Positions 1-12,859 of a DNA stretch of 64,000 bases are shown one piece after another (the stretch's first letter is position 1; each line of letters begins with the position of its first letter). Both the position numbers and the translations under genes were made by a program. The DNA lies in contig NC_054540.1 in assembly GCF_017654505.1 (NCBI RefSeq), forward strand, positions 37,567,554-37,631,553, read 5' to 3'. The DNA is from Polyodon spathula (lineage: Eukaryota; Chordata; Actinopteri; Acipenseriformes; Polyodontidae). A model generated the notes under the pieces. That model did no database searches and was not told where the DNA came from. It saw nothing but the letters and a program-made list of their open reading frames with translations.

Positions 1-114
1 AAAGTAACCACCCAGGCCATTGCTGGCCCAAGCCTTATATCTATTATTTGAAAAGTTCAATTTTGATTAATCTTGTTTCCATGGTTTCCAATGCATTCCT
101 CTGTCACCGTGCAG

Positions 115-210
115 GTGTGACAGAGCTGGATCAGGTGCTTCGGGTTCTGCTGACGACCAGTATGTTTGTGGGCGGCTTCTTTGGCTTTGTCCTGGATAAC
201 ACTATTCCAG
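115..210 (+). CDS. slc23a4: SLC23-family transporter, penultimate coding exon
   Basis: The exon lies between an acceptor (gtgcag at 109-114) and a donor (gtgagc from 211). It encodes residues that include [18 protein letters not shown] and VLDNTIPG. This is the late transmembrane segment of the SLC23 nucleobase/ascorbate transporter family, which in SVCT proteins reads LLTTAMFVGG...LDNTIPG. The protein is a plasma-membrane, sodium-coupled carrier. The exon opens with two bases of a split codon and ends with one base of a split Gly codon, which the next exon at 1105 completes in frame. SLC23A1 and SLC23A2 carry a C-V/L-A-F motif after MFVGG, whereas this copy has FFGF, so a third paralogue (slc23a4, the nucleobase-transporting SNBT1 lineage) is the best guess. 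From memory, SLC23A4 and FAM180A are neighbours on human 7q33, which agrees with the FAM180 gene in this window. The paralogue is inferred; the family is secure. Confidence 0.85.
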
Positions 211-1104
211 GTGAGCAGGCAGTTATATTGCTTTTTAAAAACATTAAAAAGGACAAGTCTTTCAGTGGATGATCCAGTTAATTCCAGTCATCCTTACCTA
301 ATTTATATTATTATCATATATTAGATCTCATGCACACATTATGGTAAAGGTGAATTTGATTTTTTAATGGCAATTTATTTGAAGCTGTTAGAGAAAAAAA
401 ACTTAGAGACATTGTAAACAGGGCAGTCATTTCCAAATTAAATTAACTACCCTTTTATTCCTGTTGAAATTCGGCATAATGTTAGTGTGTTAAGTGAACA
501 TTTTGTTCTATTAAAGTATTACAGAACATCCTGCAAAGTTTACAATAATTGCATTATGTTACCATTGCTGTGTCCTGTGTTGTCTATATTGCTGTGTTAT
601 ATTTTTAAACATGTTGTGGACTTTTCAGAAATTATTAATCGCACATCATGGGTCATAAATCAAATGGCAAATATTTCTCAACATTTACTCAGGACGGTCA
701 CCAGGAGGAAATTAAAATATCTCCAGTGTATCCATATCAGAATCCCTCCCGCAAACACTGCAGGTTTTCTGTTCCCACAACACACCACTCATTTCAATCA
801 CCAGCTTTGTTGCAGGAGGGAACATGAACCGAATACAATGCGATGTTTAGAAGACAAATTATCTTTCTCCTGGTGAACGTTTCCGAATAAAAGTTGAAAA
901 CTGGGAACCAAAGTTATGTATAACATGCTGTTTTATACTGGGAACTACAATAATGCAAGTAAGCTTATTTCACTGGAACAACACGCGTCTGTGTCTTCCT
1001 TGGCCTCGAACTGATCCTGAAGCTGAACCCAGTTGATGGACCCAGACCACCGGAGGTACTCTTGACAGTGTGCTTCTGAAAGCTCTCTCTGCACTTGGTT
1101 TCAG

Positions 1105-1355
1105 GGTCAAGGAAGGAGCGTGGCATCCTCGTCTGGAAGGAAGCGCAGCAGCAGTCTGGCAAGACTCTGGAGAGTGAGGAGGTGTACAGCTTGCCCTTTG
1201 GGATCGGGTCGTGCTTCTGCACTGAATCTTGGGTTCAGTATATACCCTTCTGCCCCAAACCAGCTGGGACTGGCAGTGGCAATGTAGGAAACAACGAGGA
1301 CACAATCATGGAGAAGACTGGCCAGGCACTACCAAACAGAGATACTCGGCTATAG
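1105..1355 (+). CDS. slc23a4: SLC23-family transporter, last coding exon (C-terminal tail)
   Basis: The acceptor ttggtttcag ends at 1104, and GG completes the Gly codon left open at 210, giving TIPG followed by SRKERGILVW. In SLC23A1/A2 the same place reads TIPGTPEERG, so the join is well supported. About 35 residues later VYSLPFGI matches the family YNLPFGM motif, followed by YIPFCPKP where the family has YLPISPTF. The tail then diverges and stops at TAG 1353-1355. It is cytoplasmic and hydrophilic, with no membrane segment. The 894-bp intron (211-1104) has no recognisable gene. The start codon and upstream exons lie outside the window. The frame is clean, so the gene looks functional. Confidence 0.85.
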
Positions 1356-2090
1356 ACGCTGTATCCGCTTAACATGAAAATGATGCTGGATTTGTTTGGT
1401 AGATCAGTATCTCTCAACTATTTTAGAAAAGTGGACCATCTGTGGTGTATGAAACTGCCTGCAATAATGATTAATTGTCCAGTGTGTCTTAATAACTGCT
1501 TAAATTCCAACTTGCAGAACTTTAGCACATCCACTTGAAAATTATAAAATTGCAATACTTCTGGAACAGGTTCAAATATTTTGCATTTACTGAAACAGAC
1601 CCCCTTTTCTAACTTTAATAACTTCAATTGAATCTTGCAGAGAACAAAATAACATTATATTCCAAAAATATCTGACAAATTACTACTACATTTCAGTTTC
1701 TGGAAAAATGAATTATGTAAAAAATACGTGATTACTTACCACTAGAGAAGCAGTTAATTAATCATACTGGACAATGAGAAATTACTAATCATGGTATGGC
1801 ATCTGCACTAAAACAGGTTGACCGTAGATTTCAGTTTACCCAGTGAATAGCTAGCCTCAGGAATGAGTTTCAGTTTTGTAAATCAAGGACTCTTATCCAT
1901 GTTCAAACTCCATCATCCACTAAACTCCGACTAGCAGTAATCTATTGCACAGGATCAGGCAGCTCAAGTGTCCAGTACAGTTATGAGTCTGTCAGCTCTG
2001 GAATTTTCAGTGCAGTGGTCTGTATTCAGACTTCAACTAAGTGCCTTTGATTTAAGGAACTTACAATATCTAACTATCTCTAAATAAACC
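1356..2090 (+). other. Probable slc23a 3' UTR, with candidate poly(A) signal
   Basis: AT-rich, apparently single-copy sequence follows the stop codon. An AATAAA hexamer lies at 2083-2088, about 730 bp past the stop, and is a plausible cleavage signal. Other AATAAA-like words occur further on (about 3993), so the true end is not fixed by sequence alone. Confidence 0.4.
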
Positions 2091-4140
<2,050 letters not shown>

Positions 4141-4149
4141 TCGACGGCC

Positions 4150-4560
4150 GCTGGTACTCTAGATCAGCGTTTCCCAAACGCCATCTAAACGACACTATTC
4201 CCCCATTGGCTCGTTGTGCTACGCGTAGCATATATTTCACTACGCGTTGGATTTTAACATTATGGCCCTTTTGGATTTTCCCATTGTTTTTAGGACGCGT
4301 TGTATAATCACAATCTTCTTCACGCGTTGATCATATATATATGGAAAGCCATCTGGGTCAAAAACGCATGGTATAGTACACGTTTCAAATATTCGCTACA
4401 CGTACTCATTTGGACATGTGTTTAAAAAAAAAATGACACGAGCTCTGTATTTCCTATGTTGGTGTCTAGTCATTTTAAATTAGTATCTTGTCATGACAAC
4501 GTATTCGGTTGTAATCGCTTCTTATTCACAACGTAATTATCACAGAAGCCAATAAACTTT
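4150..4560 (+). repeat. Old interspersed repeat (MITE-like), first copy
   Basis: The block begins with cagcgtttcccaaacgcc and has several acgcgt words. Its core at 4337-4405 (atggaaagccatctgggtc and onward) recurs in reverse orientation at 9928-9995. The two cores share the pattern tacgtgt, atttgaaa, gtgtacta and tttttgacccagatggc. The terminus resembles non-autonomous hAT elements, but I cannot define both ends. Confidence 0.5.
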
Positions 4561-5355
4561 GGTGTATCGTTTACGCAAGAATAATAAATAAAGAATATTG
4601 CAAATATGGCAGTGAGGCATTTTCTTGTGCGTTGCAAGCATACATTTGCTGAGTGCAGCCAGTCTCATTGAGGTTTGGCATTTGTTATTTTACGTGGCGT
4701 GGTCCTGGCCCAGACAGGGACCTTGTTTATTATCAAGTATAATACATCTGTTAATAATTGATATCTCTCAGTCTCTGCTTTACTGTCAAAAATAGTAGGA
4801 GTCATCACAATCTATTATTATTAGGCTTCCAAGCCAAAGGCTGGGAACCCTATTGCTATTGTTATAGGTTTTTTTTTTTTTCCCCAAAACTTTAAACTGC
4901 TCCTGCTTCGAAGCTGTGTGACTGATCAGGTTCTGACTTGGCAGGTAACAAGCTGGATACATTGGCTGTCAGATGCTGGTTTTTTTTTTTGGAGCTGCGT
5001 CCTTGCAATTGGCGCCGTGACGCATTTTCCGATAAAACCTTCTTGGGAACAATATAGCTGCCACTCCTACATTTTCTTCTTATATTTAAAACTGCTTCCG
5101 TTTAAAAATGGTTCACTTGATTAACTCCAAACTTGAAAACCATCGTGCCTGTGTCGGTAAGACTTACATTTTAAAAATGGCATTTGTGGGTTAAACCCCC
5201 CCCCCCCCCACGCATTTTTGGAAAAAAAAATTCAAAATCATTCGGGGGAACTGTTGAAGTTGCTGATTTTAAACTTGGCACATTGAGAATTAAACACACT
5301 TAGACGGGTACTGATACTGGGGCTTGGGAGCCGTAAAACTGGCTGGCAGTTCTAG
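4561..5355. other. Intergenic with unclassified repeat and homopolymers
   Basis: A segment from about 4825 (aggcttccaagccaaaggct) looks like an interspersed repeat by its poly-T interior and internal palindromic words. Poly-C occurs near 5197-5209 and poly-A at 5220-5229. No gene is seen. Confidence 0.4.
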
Positions 5356-5361
5356 TTCTAG

Positions 5362-5394
5362 TTCTTCTTCTTCTTCTTCTTCTTCTTCTTCTTC
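5362..5394 (+). repeat. (TTC)n microsatellite
   Basis: Eleven tandem TTC triplets. A pure polypurine/polypyrimidine tract of this kind is a potential triplex former. Confidence 0.95.
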
Positions 5395-5956
5395 TATTTT
5401 GTAGAGTGACGGGGGCATTTCTTTACAATATTTGCCAGGACCCGCCGAATATTATATAACATCATTAACATCGTCAAATAGTTCAGATGCAGTCATGGAG
5501 AAGCCACTAACATAAAACCTTACAGCATTAACATAACTAAATTGCAACTTTCCAGCAACATAGTTAAAAGGTGTCAGTGGGTACTAAGTAACAGTTTTAT
5601 TTTATAACTAAATACCACTGCGTTGTACACCCCCAAAATATAAAGCCAAAGTAAAGGGTATTCAAAACTTTGAAAAACTGAATTGCATCTACCACAATTA
5701 ATAATAATAAAAACAATAAAATCCACTAAAAAGACCACATCCAGTGTAGCGCGCATTGGGTTATTATTCATAACTCGCCGTTTAAAAAAGACCCGGCGAT
5801 TATTTAAAGTTTTCCGGTGACAAATTAAAAAAAAAATAAAAAAAAATACCACAGGAAATGAAAAGGCATATAAAAACACTGTACGAACAGAAGCTAAACA
5901 ATTGGAAAGGCAAATTTAAAAACGTATGTTTTGAGACCGCTTTTAAGAATAGGTAA
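5395..5956. other. Left flank of DIRS element 1
   Basis: AT-rich sequence without a gene. Its last 34 bases (5923-5956) recur imperfectly, in the same orientation, just beyond the right end of the DIRS element (9746-9779). The 17 bases cttttaagaataggtaa are identical in both. Confidence 0.5.
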
Positions 5957-6034
5957 TTCCCTTTCAATTCGAATGACAACCATTACCGAATGAGAAGAGC
6001 TTCTCTGACCGTGCATATATACAAAAGCTGCCCT
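5957..6034 (+). repeat. Left inverted terminal repeat of DIRS 1
   Basis: It starts ttccctttcaattcgaatga and ends acaaaagctgccct. It matches the reverse complement of 9658-9746 almost base for base, apart from about a 10-base deletion after ctctctgaccgt. Confidence 0.9.
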
Positions 6035-6075
6035 GGAGGCTGGCCACAGAGGCAGACACAGGGGAGCTCCATGCG

Positions 6076-6273
6076 GTGGCTAAGGCGATGACTGACCTAA
6101 TAGGAGAGTTAGGTCAGGCATCAGGGAGGTCACTGGCGGCGATGGTGGCCACTTGCTGGCATTTGTGGCTGACTCAAGCCAAGGTCATAGAGAGCGAGAA
6201 GGTGGCGCTGCTGGATGCCCCCATTACACCGGGGCAGCCACTGAGGTCGCTTCAAAGTTCTCACGCCTTCTGA
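6076..6273 (+). pseudogene. DIRS 1 gag-like ORF1 remnant
   Basis: A 65-codon open stretch contains CWHLWLTQAKV and KVALLDAPITPG. It resembles the LWL...LDAP segment of fish DIRS ORF1 proteins, the presumed nucleocapsid. The same motif region is seen in worse condition in DIRS 2 near 13800-13900. The frame is lost after 6273, and the following 300 bp of GC-rich sequence (6290-6560) is a frameshifted Pro/Gly-rich tail of the same gene. Confidence 0.6.
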
Positions 6274-6604
6274 CTTACAGTCAGCGCCCAAGGTGGTATG
6301 CACAGCCTGATGGGGTAAAAGGGTCTGAACACCGCCCTCCACCCTAGAGTAGACAAGCAAGCAGAGGCAGGGGCAGCGGCAGGGGACCACCGCAGGCCAT
6401 GGGTAACAAGTTCTCCGGCTGGAGACTGAGGCCGGGGCCTAAGAAAGACCCGCCCCCTCCCAAGCCCAAGGGAGACCGCCCCAGAGGGGCCCCTCGGCTG
6501 CCACCAAACCCCCCCCCACAACCGGACTGACCAATGGCAACGACTGATGGCAAGGCTGCACCCAAGACTCCTGGGTGCTATCGTCTATGAGACACTAATT
6601 CGCT

Positions 6605-8200
6605 CTACAATTCCGCATAGGTCTGCCACTCTTCAATGGTGTGCTCCTCACCACCGTCAAACCAGTGAGGGTGATACTCCTTCAACAGGAGATCGCCAAT
6701 CTTTGAAGGAAGAATGCTGTATGCTTGGTAAGTCCAAATGATGCTGTCAACGGCTTTTACTCCAGGTACCTCCTGGTGCCCAAATGGGAGGGTGGTTTCA
6801 GACCAATTATGGACATCAGGGTCCTAAACTTGGTCCTCAAACAGAGGAAGTTCAACATGTTCACAGCACAGCGTATCCTCCAGTCCGTCCAACTGGGCGA
6901 CTGGTTCACATCGATCGACCTGCAAGACACCTATTTTCATGTCCCGATCCATCCCGTGCACAGAAAATATCTGCGCTTCGCCTTTCAAGGCAACGCGTAT
7001 GAATTCTGCATGCTGCCATTTGGTCTCTTGCTGGTGCCGCGCACATTTTCAAATTGCATGGATGAAGCACTGGCTCCACTCGGGCTGCGGGGTATTCGGA
7101 TCCTAAACTATCTGGATGACTGGTTGGATTGCGCGCTGTCAAAATCACGCGCAGAGGTGCACACAAAACAGGTCATAGATCATGTGGCAAAGTTAGGGCT
7201 CTCAATACATCAACAGAAGAACAATTTTGTACCGTCTCAGTCCACAGTGTTCCTGCATTCAAACTGAACTCTGTGAGCATGCTTGCCTCACTGTCGGAAG
7301 ACAGGATTCGGTTGTTGGAGACCACACTCTCCCTATTCAGATGCTCTCCTACAGGTCAAAGTATACCAAAGGTTATTGGGGCTGATGGCAGCCACCTCGA
7401 GAATCCTTCCACTAGGGCTACAGAGAATGCGCCCGCTTCAAGCCTGGGTGAATACTCTCAAGGTGCACCTGGTCCGAGATCGGTACCGGCTGGTGAGAGT
7501 GTCCCTACAATGCCGGAATACATTGGAGTGGTGGCTCCGTCCCGGCAATCTGCTCCTCGGATCTCCCCTCGGCTCCCCTCACAGAAGGGAAGTTATCATT
7601 ACAGACACCTCCAGCCTGGGCTGGGGAGCGGTCTGGAACGGGATAGGAATAAGAGGTCAGTGGAAGGGACATTGGCAGCAAGTGCACATAAATGCACAAG
7701 AGCTGCAAGCAGTGAGCCTGGCGTTATCCCATTTTCGCTAGCAATTAGCGCACAAACATGTGCTGGTCTGGACGGACAACACCACAGTGGTAGCCTACAT
7801 AAATCACCAAGGCGGCCTGCGCTAACCAGGCCTTTACCATACAGCGCACAGACTCCTGTCCTGGACGCACAGAAACTTGAATTCCATCAGGGCAGTTCAC
7901 CTCTCCGGTGTGGACAACAAGGCAGCAGACCTCCTGTCCAGAGGAGCGCCAGACAGCTCGGAGTGGAGGCTGCATCCTCAAGTGGTGAAACAGATTTGGG
8001 AGAGGTTTTGACTGGCACACCCTCTTACCACAGCCGAGTCCACTCACTGCCCCCTATGGTTCTCCATGGAGAGAGACAGGGGCCCCCTGGGAGTAGATGC
8101 GCTAGCTCACCCCTGGCCACAGGAACTATTCTGTGCATTCACCATTACTACCCCTGACATTAGAAAGGATCAGGGTGGAGAGAGCACAGGTTTTGCTGGT
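6605..8200 (+). pseudogene. DIRS 1 reverse transcriptase - RNase H
   Basis: Reading one frame through in-frame stops shows, in order: FYSRYLLVPK; RT motif A FTSIDLQDTYFHVPI (near 6905); LPFGL; and the catalytic box NYLDDWL (near 7110). These are followed by RNase H with ITDTSSLGWG (near 7597), NAQELQAVSLAL and VWTDNTTVV, then VDNKAADLLSRG (near 7910). The acidic RNase H residues and the YLDD aspartates are present. In-frame stops lie near 6703, 7265, 7274, 7739 and beyond, and the frame shifts near 8133-8160, where the connection region continues as LERIRVERAQVLLVAPRW. The order RT then RNase H without an integrase identifies DIRS rather than Gypsy. Confidence 0.9.
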
Positions 8201-8383
8201 TGCACCCAGATGGCTGAGATGCCCCTGGTTTGCTCTTCTCTCCAACATGTTGTCGGATAAGCCGTGGCAGCTCTCGCTGCTCAAGGACCTCCAGAGCCAA
8301 GTGGAGGGGCTATTATGGCACCCGAACCCAGCCCAGCTCCAACTCTGGGTCTGGCCGTTGAAAGGAGCCGTCTATTTAGACGA

Positions 8384-9442
8384 GGTTTGCCAGATGCAGT
8401 AGTAGAAACACTACAGTCTGCTAGGGCGCTGTGCACTAGAGCCCAGTACTCATAGAAATGGAAAGTTTTCCAAGACTGTTGCCTTGCCAAAGGGCACGAT
8501 CATGTGACTTGCCCAATTGAGACAAGATTAACCTTCTTTCAACACTTGTTTGATGCAGGAAAATTAGCATCCACTTTGAAGGTATACCTGGCAGCAATAT
8601 CAGTGTGCCATGACAAGACTGACTCGGTGTCCCCTGTGGCACATTTCCTGGCAATGCAATTTCTTAAAGGGACTCGGAGGCTTCGTTCTCCCATGAAAAG
8701 TATGGTCCCCAAGTGGGATCTAGAACTGGTACTGCGGGCCCTTATGTTTTCCCCATTTGAGCCCATGGCATCAGCAGAAATGCGCCCTGTTTCTTTGAAA
8801 GTGGCATTTTTAATAGCCATTACGTTTGCCAGACGAGTAAGCAAGTTTCATGCACTGTCCATTGATGACACATGTATGGCTTTCACTGGAAGTGACTCGC
8901 CGGTAACATTAAGAACAAATCCATCCTTTTTGCCAAAGGTGATATCCTCATTCCATATCGACCAATCAGTGGTTTTGGAAACTTTCAGACCTCCCCCGCA
9001 TGAGTCAGAGGAGGGCTGTAGACAACACACGCTATGCCCAGTTCGGGCTCTGCGCTGTTATTTGGATAGGACGGCGTCCTGGACACAGTCCAACCAGCTG
9101 TTTGTCTGCTAACGGTCCCGCTGTAGAGGTCAGGCCCTATCTTAGTAACGTCTAGCGCACTGGGTGACAGATGTGATACGCTTGGCGTATGAACAGATGC
9201 ACTCCCTGTTACCAGGGGACATTACGGCCCACTCTACCAGGGGCCAGGCAACTTCGTGGGCTTTCCTTCATGGCACCTCCTTGGGTGAGCTATGCAATGC
9301 TGCTACATAGACAGGTAGTCAGACATTTGTGCGTTTTTACCGTGTTGATGTTACAAACCGGGCTCTAGAGTTTTGCAGGCGGCATGCCCTTAGGCGTCAT
9401 GTGGGCTCTGTTGCTATCGCTGTGGGGCTGTACTGTCGGTAA
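8384..9442 (+). pseudogene. DIRS 1 tyrosine recombinase
   Basis: The gene follows the RNase H region in the same frame. The N-terminal core-binding part reads LPDAVVETLQSARALC and STLKVYLAAISVCHD. The catalytic domain has the first arginine in ITFARRVSKFHAL (near 8826), HSTR as the H-x-x-R motif (9230-9241), and a tyrosine in FVRFYRVD (tac at 9338-9340). Thus the R, H-R and Y positions expected of a tyrosine recombinase can all be seen. Nonsense codons at 9110-9112, about 9143-9148 and about 9308 break the frame, so no active enzyme is made. A TAA at 9440-9442 ends the frame at a place expected for the natural terminus. Confidence 0.88.
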
Positions 9443-9465
9443 TTTGGAGTCACGACAGCTTTTGT

Positions 9466-9590
9466 ACAGCTTTCCCATTCCGTAATGGTTGTCATTCGAA
9501 TTGAAAGGGAACGTTAGGTTATTACCATAACCCTGGTTCCCTGAAAAGAGAATGACAACTATTTCCCTTTGAGGTCGTGTCCCCAGCTGA
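9466..9590. repeat. Internal complementary region of DIRS 1
   Basis: The sequence cattccgtaatggttgtcat and the following bases are the reverse complement of the left terminus. Next come ggttattaccataaccctgg and a second, looser terminal-like copy (ttccctgaaaagagaatgac). In DIRS1-type elements such a region templates completion of the linear copy into a circle. Confidence 0.8.
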
Positions 9591-9657
9591 CCTCTGTTTT
9601 CGAAAGAAAATGGCGATATGCTACTGTGAGGACGTCCCCCTCACAGCAGGGCTCTGA

Positions 9658-9746
9658 TAGGGCAGCTTTTGTACATGTGCTCAGTGATTGACGGTCAGAG
9701 AGGCTCTTCCCATTCGGTAATGGTTGTCATTCAAATTGAAAGGGAA
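9658..9746 (-). repeat. Right inverted terminal repeat of DIRS 1
   Basis: It reads gggcagcttttgtacatgtg at its start and attgaaagggaa at its end, mirroring the left terminus at 5957-6034. Confidence 0.9.
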
Positions 9747-9998
9747 CATATTTTGAAATAACTTTTAAGAATAGGTAACTTTTCGTTGGATCGTTTAATA
9801 CACATGCTACGTTATTTAAATTCATTGGCTTTCTTTCATTTCAAAAGAACTGATTGGCCCAAATTTGTAGGTGTAGTACAAACAGTATGTGTAGTTAACA
9901 CAATAGAATGAGCAGTGTATCGCAGTACTACGTGTCATTTATTTGAAAGGTGTACTAACCAGCATTCGTTTTTGACCCAGATGGCCTTCCATATTGCT
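9747..9998 (-). repeat. MITE-like repeat, second copy, between DIRS 1 and LINE
   Basis: The end of this stretch (9928-9995) matches 4337-4405 in reverse orientation. It sits between the right DIRS terminus and the 3' tail of the LINE, which appears to have inserted into it. Confidence 0.5.
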
Positions 9999-11642
9999 GC
10001 TCTTCTCAATTCAATTCAATTCAATTCAAATCTGCTTTATTGGCATGACATGGATATTGCCAAAGCAATAGTGTGTGATAAACAAACAAACAATAAAAAA
10101 ATAACCCATAGAAACACAATAAGGTTTTATACATAGTAACACCCCCCCATGTATACATTAGCTAAACAACCCCCCCCCTTAATGAGGAATATAACAACCC
10201 CCCCTTCCTATATTAGAAACATAACCATTTATATTCTATTAGAACACAACAATATTCAGGAGTATACATTAGTTCTCCCCACAGTCCCTCAGTTTGTGGC
10301 ACTCTGCACTGGCTCCTAGCAGTATTGTTATTTTTTCAGTATTAGTAACAATTGTGCAATTTGGCAGGAGACTCATGAATTCTGGGATATATTTCTCCCT
10401 TATTTCTGTGTATTTGGAGCAGGACAGCAGGAAGTGCATCTCTGGTAATAACTCCCCTGATTCACAGTGGAGGCACAGTCTGTGCTTTCTGGCTGCCCAG
10501 GACTTTGTCGGCCGGTTTCGATGGCCAGACTGTGGTCACCGAGTCTGTACTTTCTTAACGTTTGTCCTTCTTTAGTGTTTTTAATTTTGATTAGATAATC
10601 TGCCAATTGAAATTTTCTGTTTAGGGCTCAATAGCATTCTAATTTGTTTTGTGATATAATATAATTTTTCCAATTTTCAATGTATTTATTTTTTAGAGTT
10701 GTGTCAATTTGTTTCCAGGTTGTTGTTTTATTGTGCACAGTGTCCCTGGTCTCATTGTAGTGTGGTAATGCAGTGGGGTTCTGTCTGGGGAAAGCTTGTT
10801 ACTCATCAGGTGGCTCTATGGGTTGGCCTGATTCAGATTGGCCCAGAATGTGGCTGCTCTATTCTGGATGGGGATTATTACGGGGAAAACCCCCGGTTCA
10901 GCTTGGCACGCATTATTTGGGGCGTTTCTGTGGACTTGCAATATATATTTTTGCAGAATTCCATGTGTAGTATCTCTGTTGGGCATTTTTCATAGTTTTT
11001 TGTTTTGAGGATTGGTCCCTAGATTTCACTACCACACAGTAGAAGTGGATGAATTATTTTACGGCATAGAATGTCCTGCATGCTTTTTCTTTCATTTATC
11101 TTATAGCCAGGCTAAGTGTGTTTGATGCACTAATTGTGAGACCCAGGTATGTGTAGCTGGAGCAGTGCTCCAGGGTATTATTCCCCAAGGTGAAGTTGTA
11201 CCTGTTTCCCTTAGATCTGGTTTCTTTTGGAAGATCATAATTTTGGTCTTTTTCAAATTTACTCTCAGGGCCCAGGTCTGACAGTACTGCTCTAGCAGTG
11301 CCAGGCTGGCTGTAGCCTCTGTTTAGTGGCGACAGCAGGACCAGGTCATCTGCATGGAGCAGGAATTTTATTTCAGTGTCATGTAGGGTGAGGCAAGGGG
11401 CTGCAACCCTGTAGCCAACCCATTGATGTAGATGTTATACAGTGTTGGGCTCAGAATGCAGCTCTGTCTCACTCCACAAGTGTGAAGAATTCTGTTCTTA
11501 TGTTGCCAATTTTCACTCTGCATTTGTTGTCTGAGTACATTGACTTGATAACATCATAGACTTTACCCCCTACACCACTTTGAAGGCACTTATAAAATAG
11601 TCCTTTGTGCCAGATTGAATAGAAGGCTTTTCTAAAATCAAT
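9998..11642 (-). mobile_element. 5'-truncated non-LTR retrotransposon (LINE), - strand
   Basis: The 3' end on the - strand is a gaattgaattgaattgaatt tail, typical of LINEs with short tandem tails, preceded by tgccaataaagcag. Reading the - strand through frameshifts shows an RT fragment (FRKAFYS, VIKSMYSDNKC, YNIYING, ADDLVLLS, YCQTWALRVNLKKTKI, about 11640-11200). A C-terminal segment follows (YRLGDHSLAIETGR then a Cys/His-rich part, about 10610-10400). It is a familiar fish LINE family, but I cannot assign the clade. It is interrupted by many stops. The 5' end stops abruptly at the DIRS 2 terminus. Confidence 0.8.
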
Positions 11643-11735
11643 AAAACAAGCTGACCGCCAAATTAAATACTTTTGGGATATGCCTGCTTGTCAGGTAATC
11701 GCTGAGCATTTTATATCAAAGCTGCCGATAGGAGA
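11643..11735 (+). repeat. DIRS 2 terminal repeat (3' end of element)
   Basis: This is the inverted match of about 18565-18655. The outermost bases were lost at the junction with the LINE. Confidence 0.8.
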
Positions 11736-11759
11736 TAATAAATAGTCACTGCAGAACAT

Positions 11760-11960
11760 GGCAAGCAGATATGACTGCTAGTTACACTTTCAATGTAGAG
11801 GGAGATTTACCCGCCTCTTGTAGATCTTGCAGAATCTGTAAAATAACTGCTATAGGCCAATACACGGAATCATGGCCTTCGGTCATTCACCAGTTTTTAA
11901 AATATTTCCACAACATACATCGCTCTTGTGGAAGAAGCCCTAGCTTTCTGCAGTGTTCTC
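11760..11960 (-). pseudogene. DIRS 2 tyrosine recombinase, N-terminal remnant
   Basis: On the - strand the motif QEAGKSPSTLKV, followed by a stop and LAVIS, aligns with DAGKLASTLKVYLAAIS of DIRS 1. The catalytic domain with R, H-x-x-R and Y is absent, because the element passes directly into its terminal repeat. Confidence 0.65.
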
Positions 11961-12859
11961 ACTACTGCGTCTGAGAGCTCTAGGGTGGACAGATGGTTCC
12001 ACTCAGGGGCCAGACCCACAGTTGAAGTCTGCCCGGTTCTAGGTGCTAGAGTGTGCCTTTTGCCTGACTGAGGGGATCCATGCGCAGCGGGATCTCCCAG
12101 GGCTGGCCTTGCAGCAGCTGGCAGAGCTTCAAAAAGCAGGTTCTCCTGGGCCATTTGAGAACCACCAGGAGGACTATCGTGCTGTCTCTCTCCTGATCTT
12201 CTTGAGGAAAGCAGGGAGCAGCGGTATAGGCGGGAAAGCATATCAAGGCACTTGGGGCCAAGCATGGACCTCTGCAGCTGCGGAGAGAGAACAACAGAGG
12301 GCAATGGGTCATTTCTGCCGTGGCATAGAGATCGACCTGTGCTTCCCCAAAGCATTCCTAAATGCGCTGCACCACCTGAGGGTGCAGTTGCCATTCTGAC
12401 GGCTGAGGACCCTCCCTGGAGATCCGTGTGGACAAGGACATGTTTGTTGCGGAGCACAAGGAGAAAATGTTTGAGCGCAAGGTGGACTGCTCTCAGCTCT
12501 AGTGCGTTTATGTGCGGGGATGTCCAGTGGCCCGACAGAATCAGCGGACTCCTCTTCCTGCACAGACCGCCCCCTAACCGGAGTTGGATGTGTCTGTCAT
12601 CAGCACTTGATGGTTGCAAATGAATCCCATCCTTACGCCTTTGCTCAGGTGTGTGGCTTGCCTTCACCAGCATAGCGCTTTCCAGCACAGATGAGACACT
12701 GTCAGCTGACGGTGTCTGTCGCACTTGGGGTGTAACTGAAAGGCATTGAGCCACGCTTGAAGCGGGTGCATGTGAAGTAACCTCAGGTGATTGGCTGAGG
12801 ACACTGCGGCCATCAGACTTAGTAATTTCTGACACAACAGTAATTACACTGTGGACCAT
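11897..12859 (-). pseudogene. DIRS 2 RNase H and connection region
   Basis: A 320-codon open stretch contains SPHINALELRAVHLALKHFL (the RNase H Glu motif, compare NAQELQAVSLAL in DIRS 1), HVLVHTD and, near its end, LSDAVVRTLQKARASSTRA, which matches the start of the DIRS 1 recombinase. The reading frame is a patchwork of the true frame and shifted frames. Confidence 0.7.

Larger units (their letters stand above)
5957..9746 (+). mobile_element. DIRS-like tyrosine-recombinase retrotransposon 1 (decayed)
   Basis: The element has inverted termini (5957-6034 and 9658-9746) and an internal region complementary to the termini (9466-9590). The gene order is gag-like, RT, RNase H, tyrosine recombinase. 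This is the diagnostic layout of DIRS1-type elements, which integrate a circular DNA intermediate with a tyrosine recombinase and have neither LTRs nor a DDE integrase. It is about 3.8 kb, shorter than complete fish DIRS elements, mainly because the gag region is cut down. Nearly all of the RT to recombinase region reads in one frame, interrupted by stops and at least one frameshift near 8150, so it is not autonomous. Host promoters or expression cannot be judged. Confidence 0.9.
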
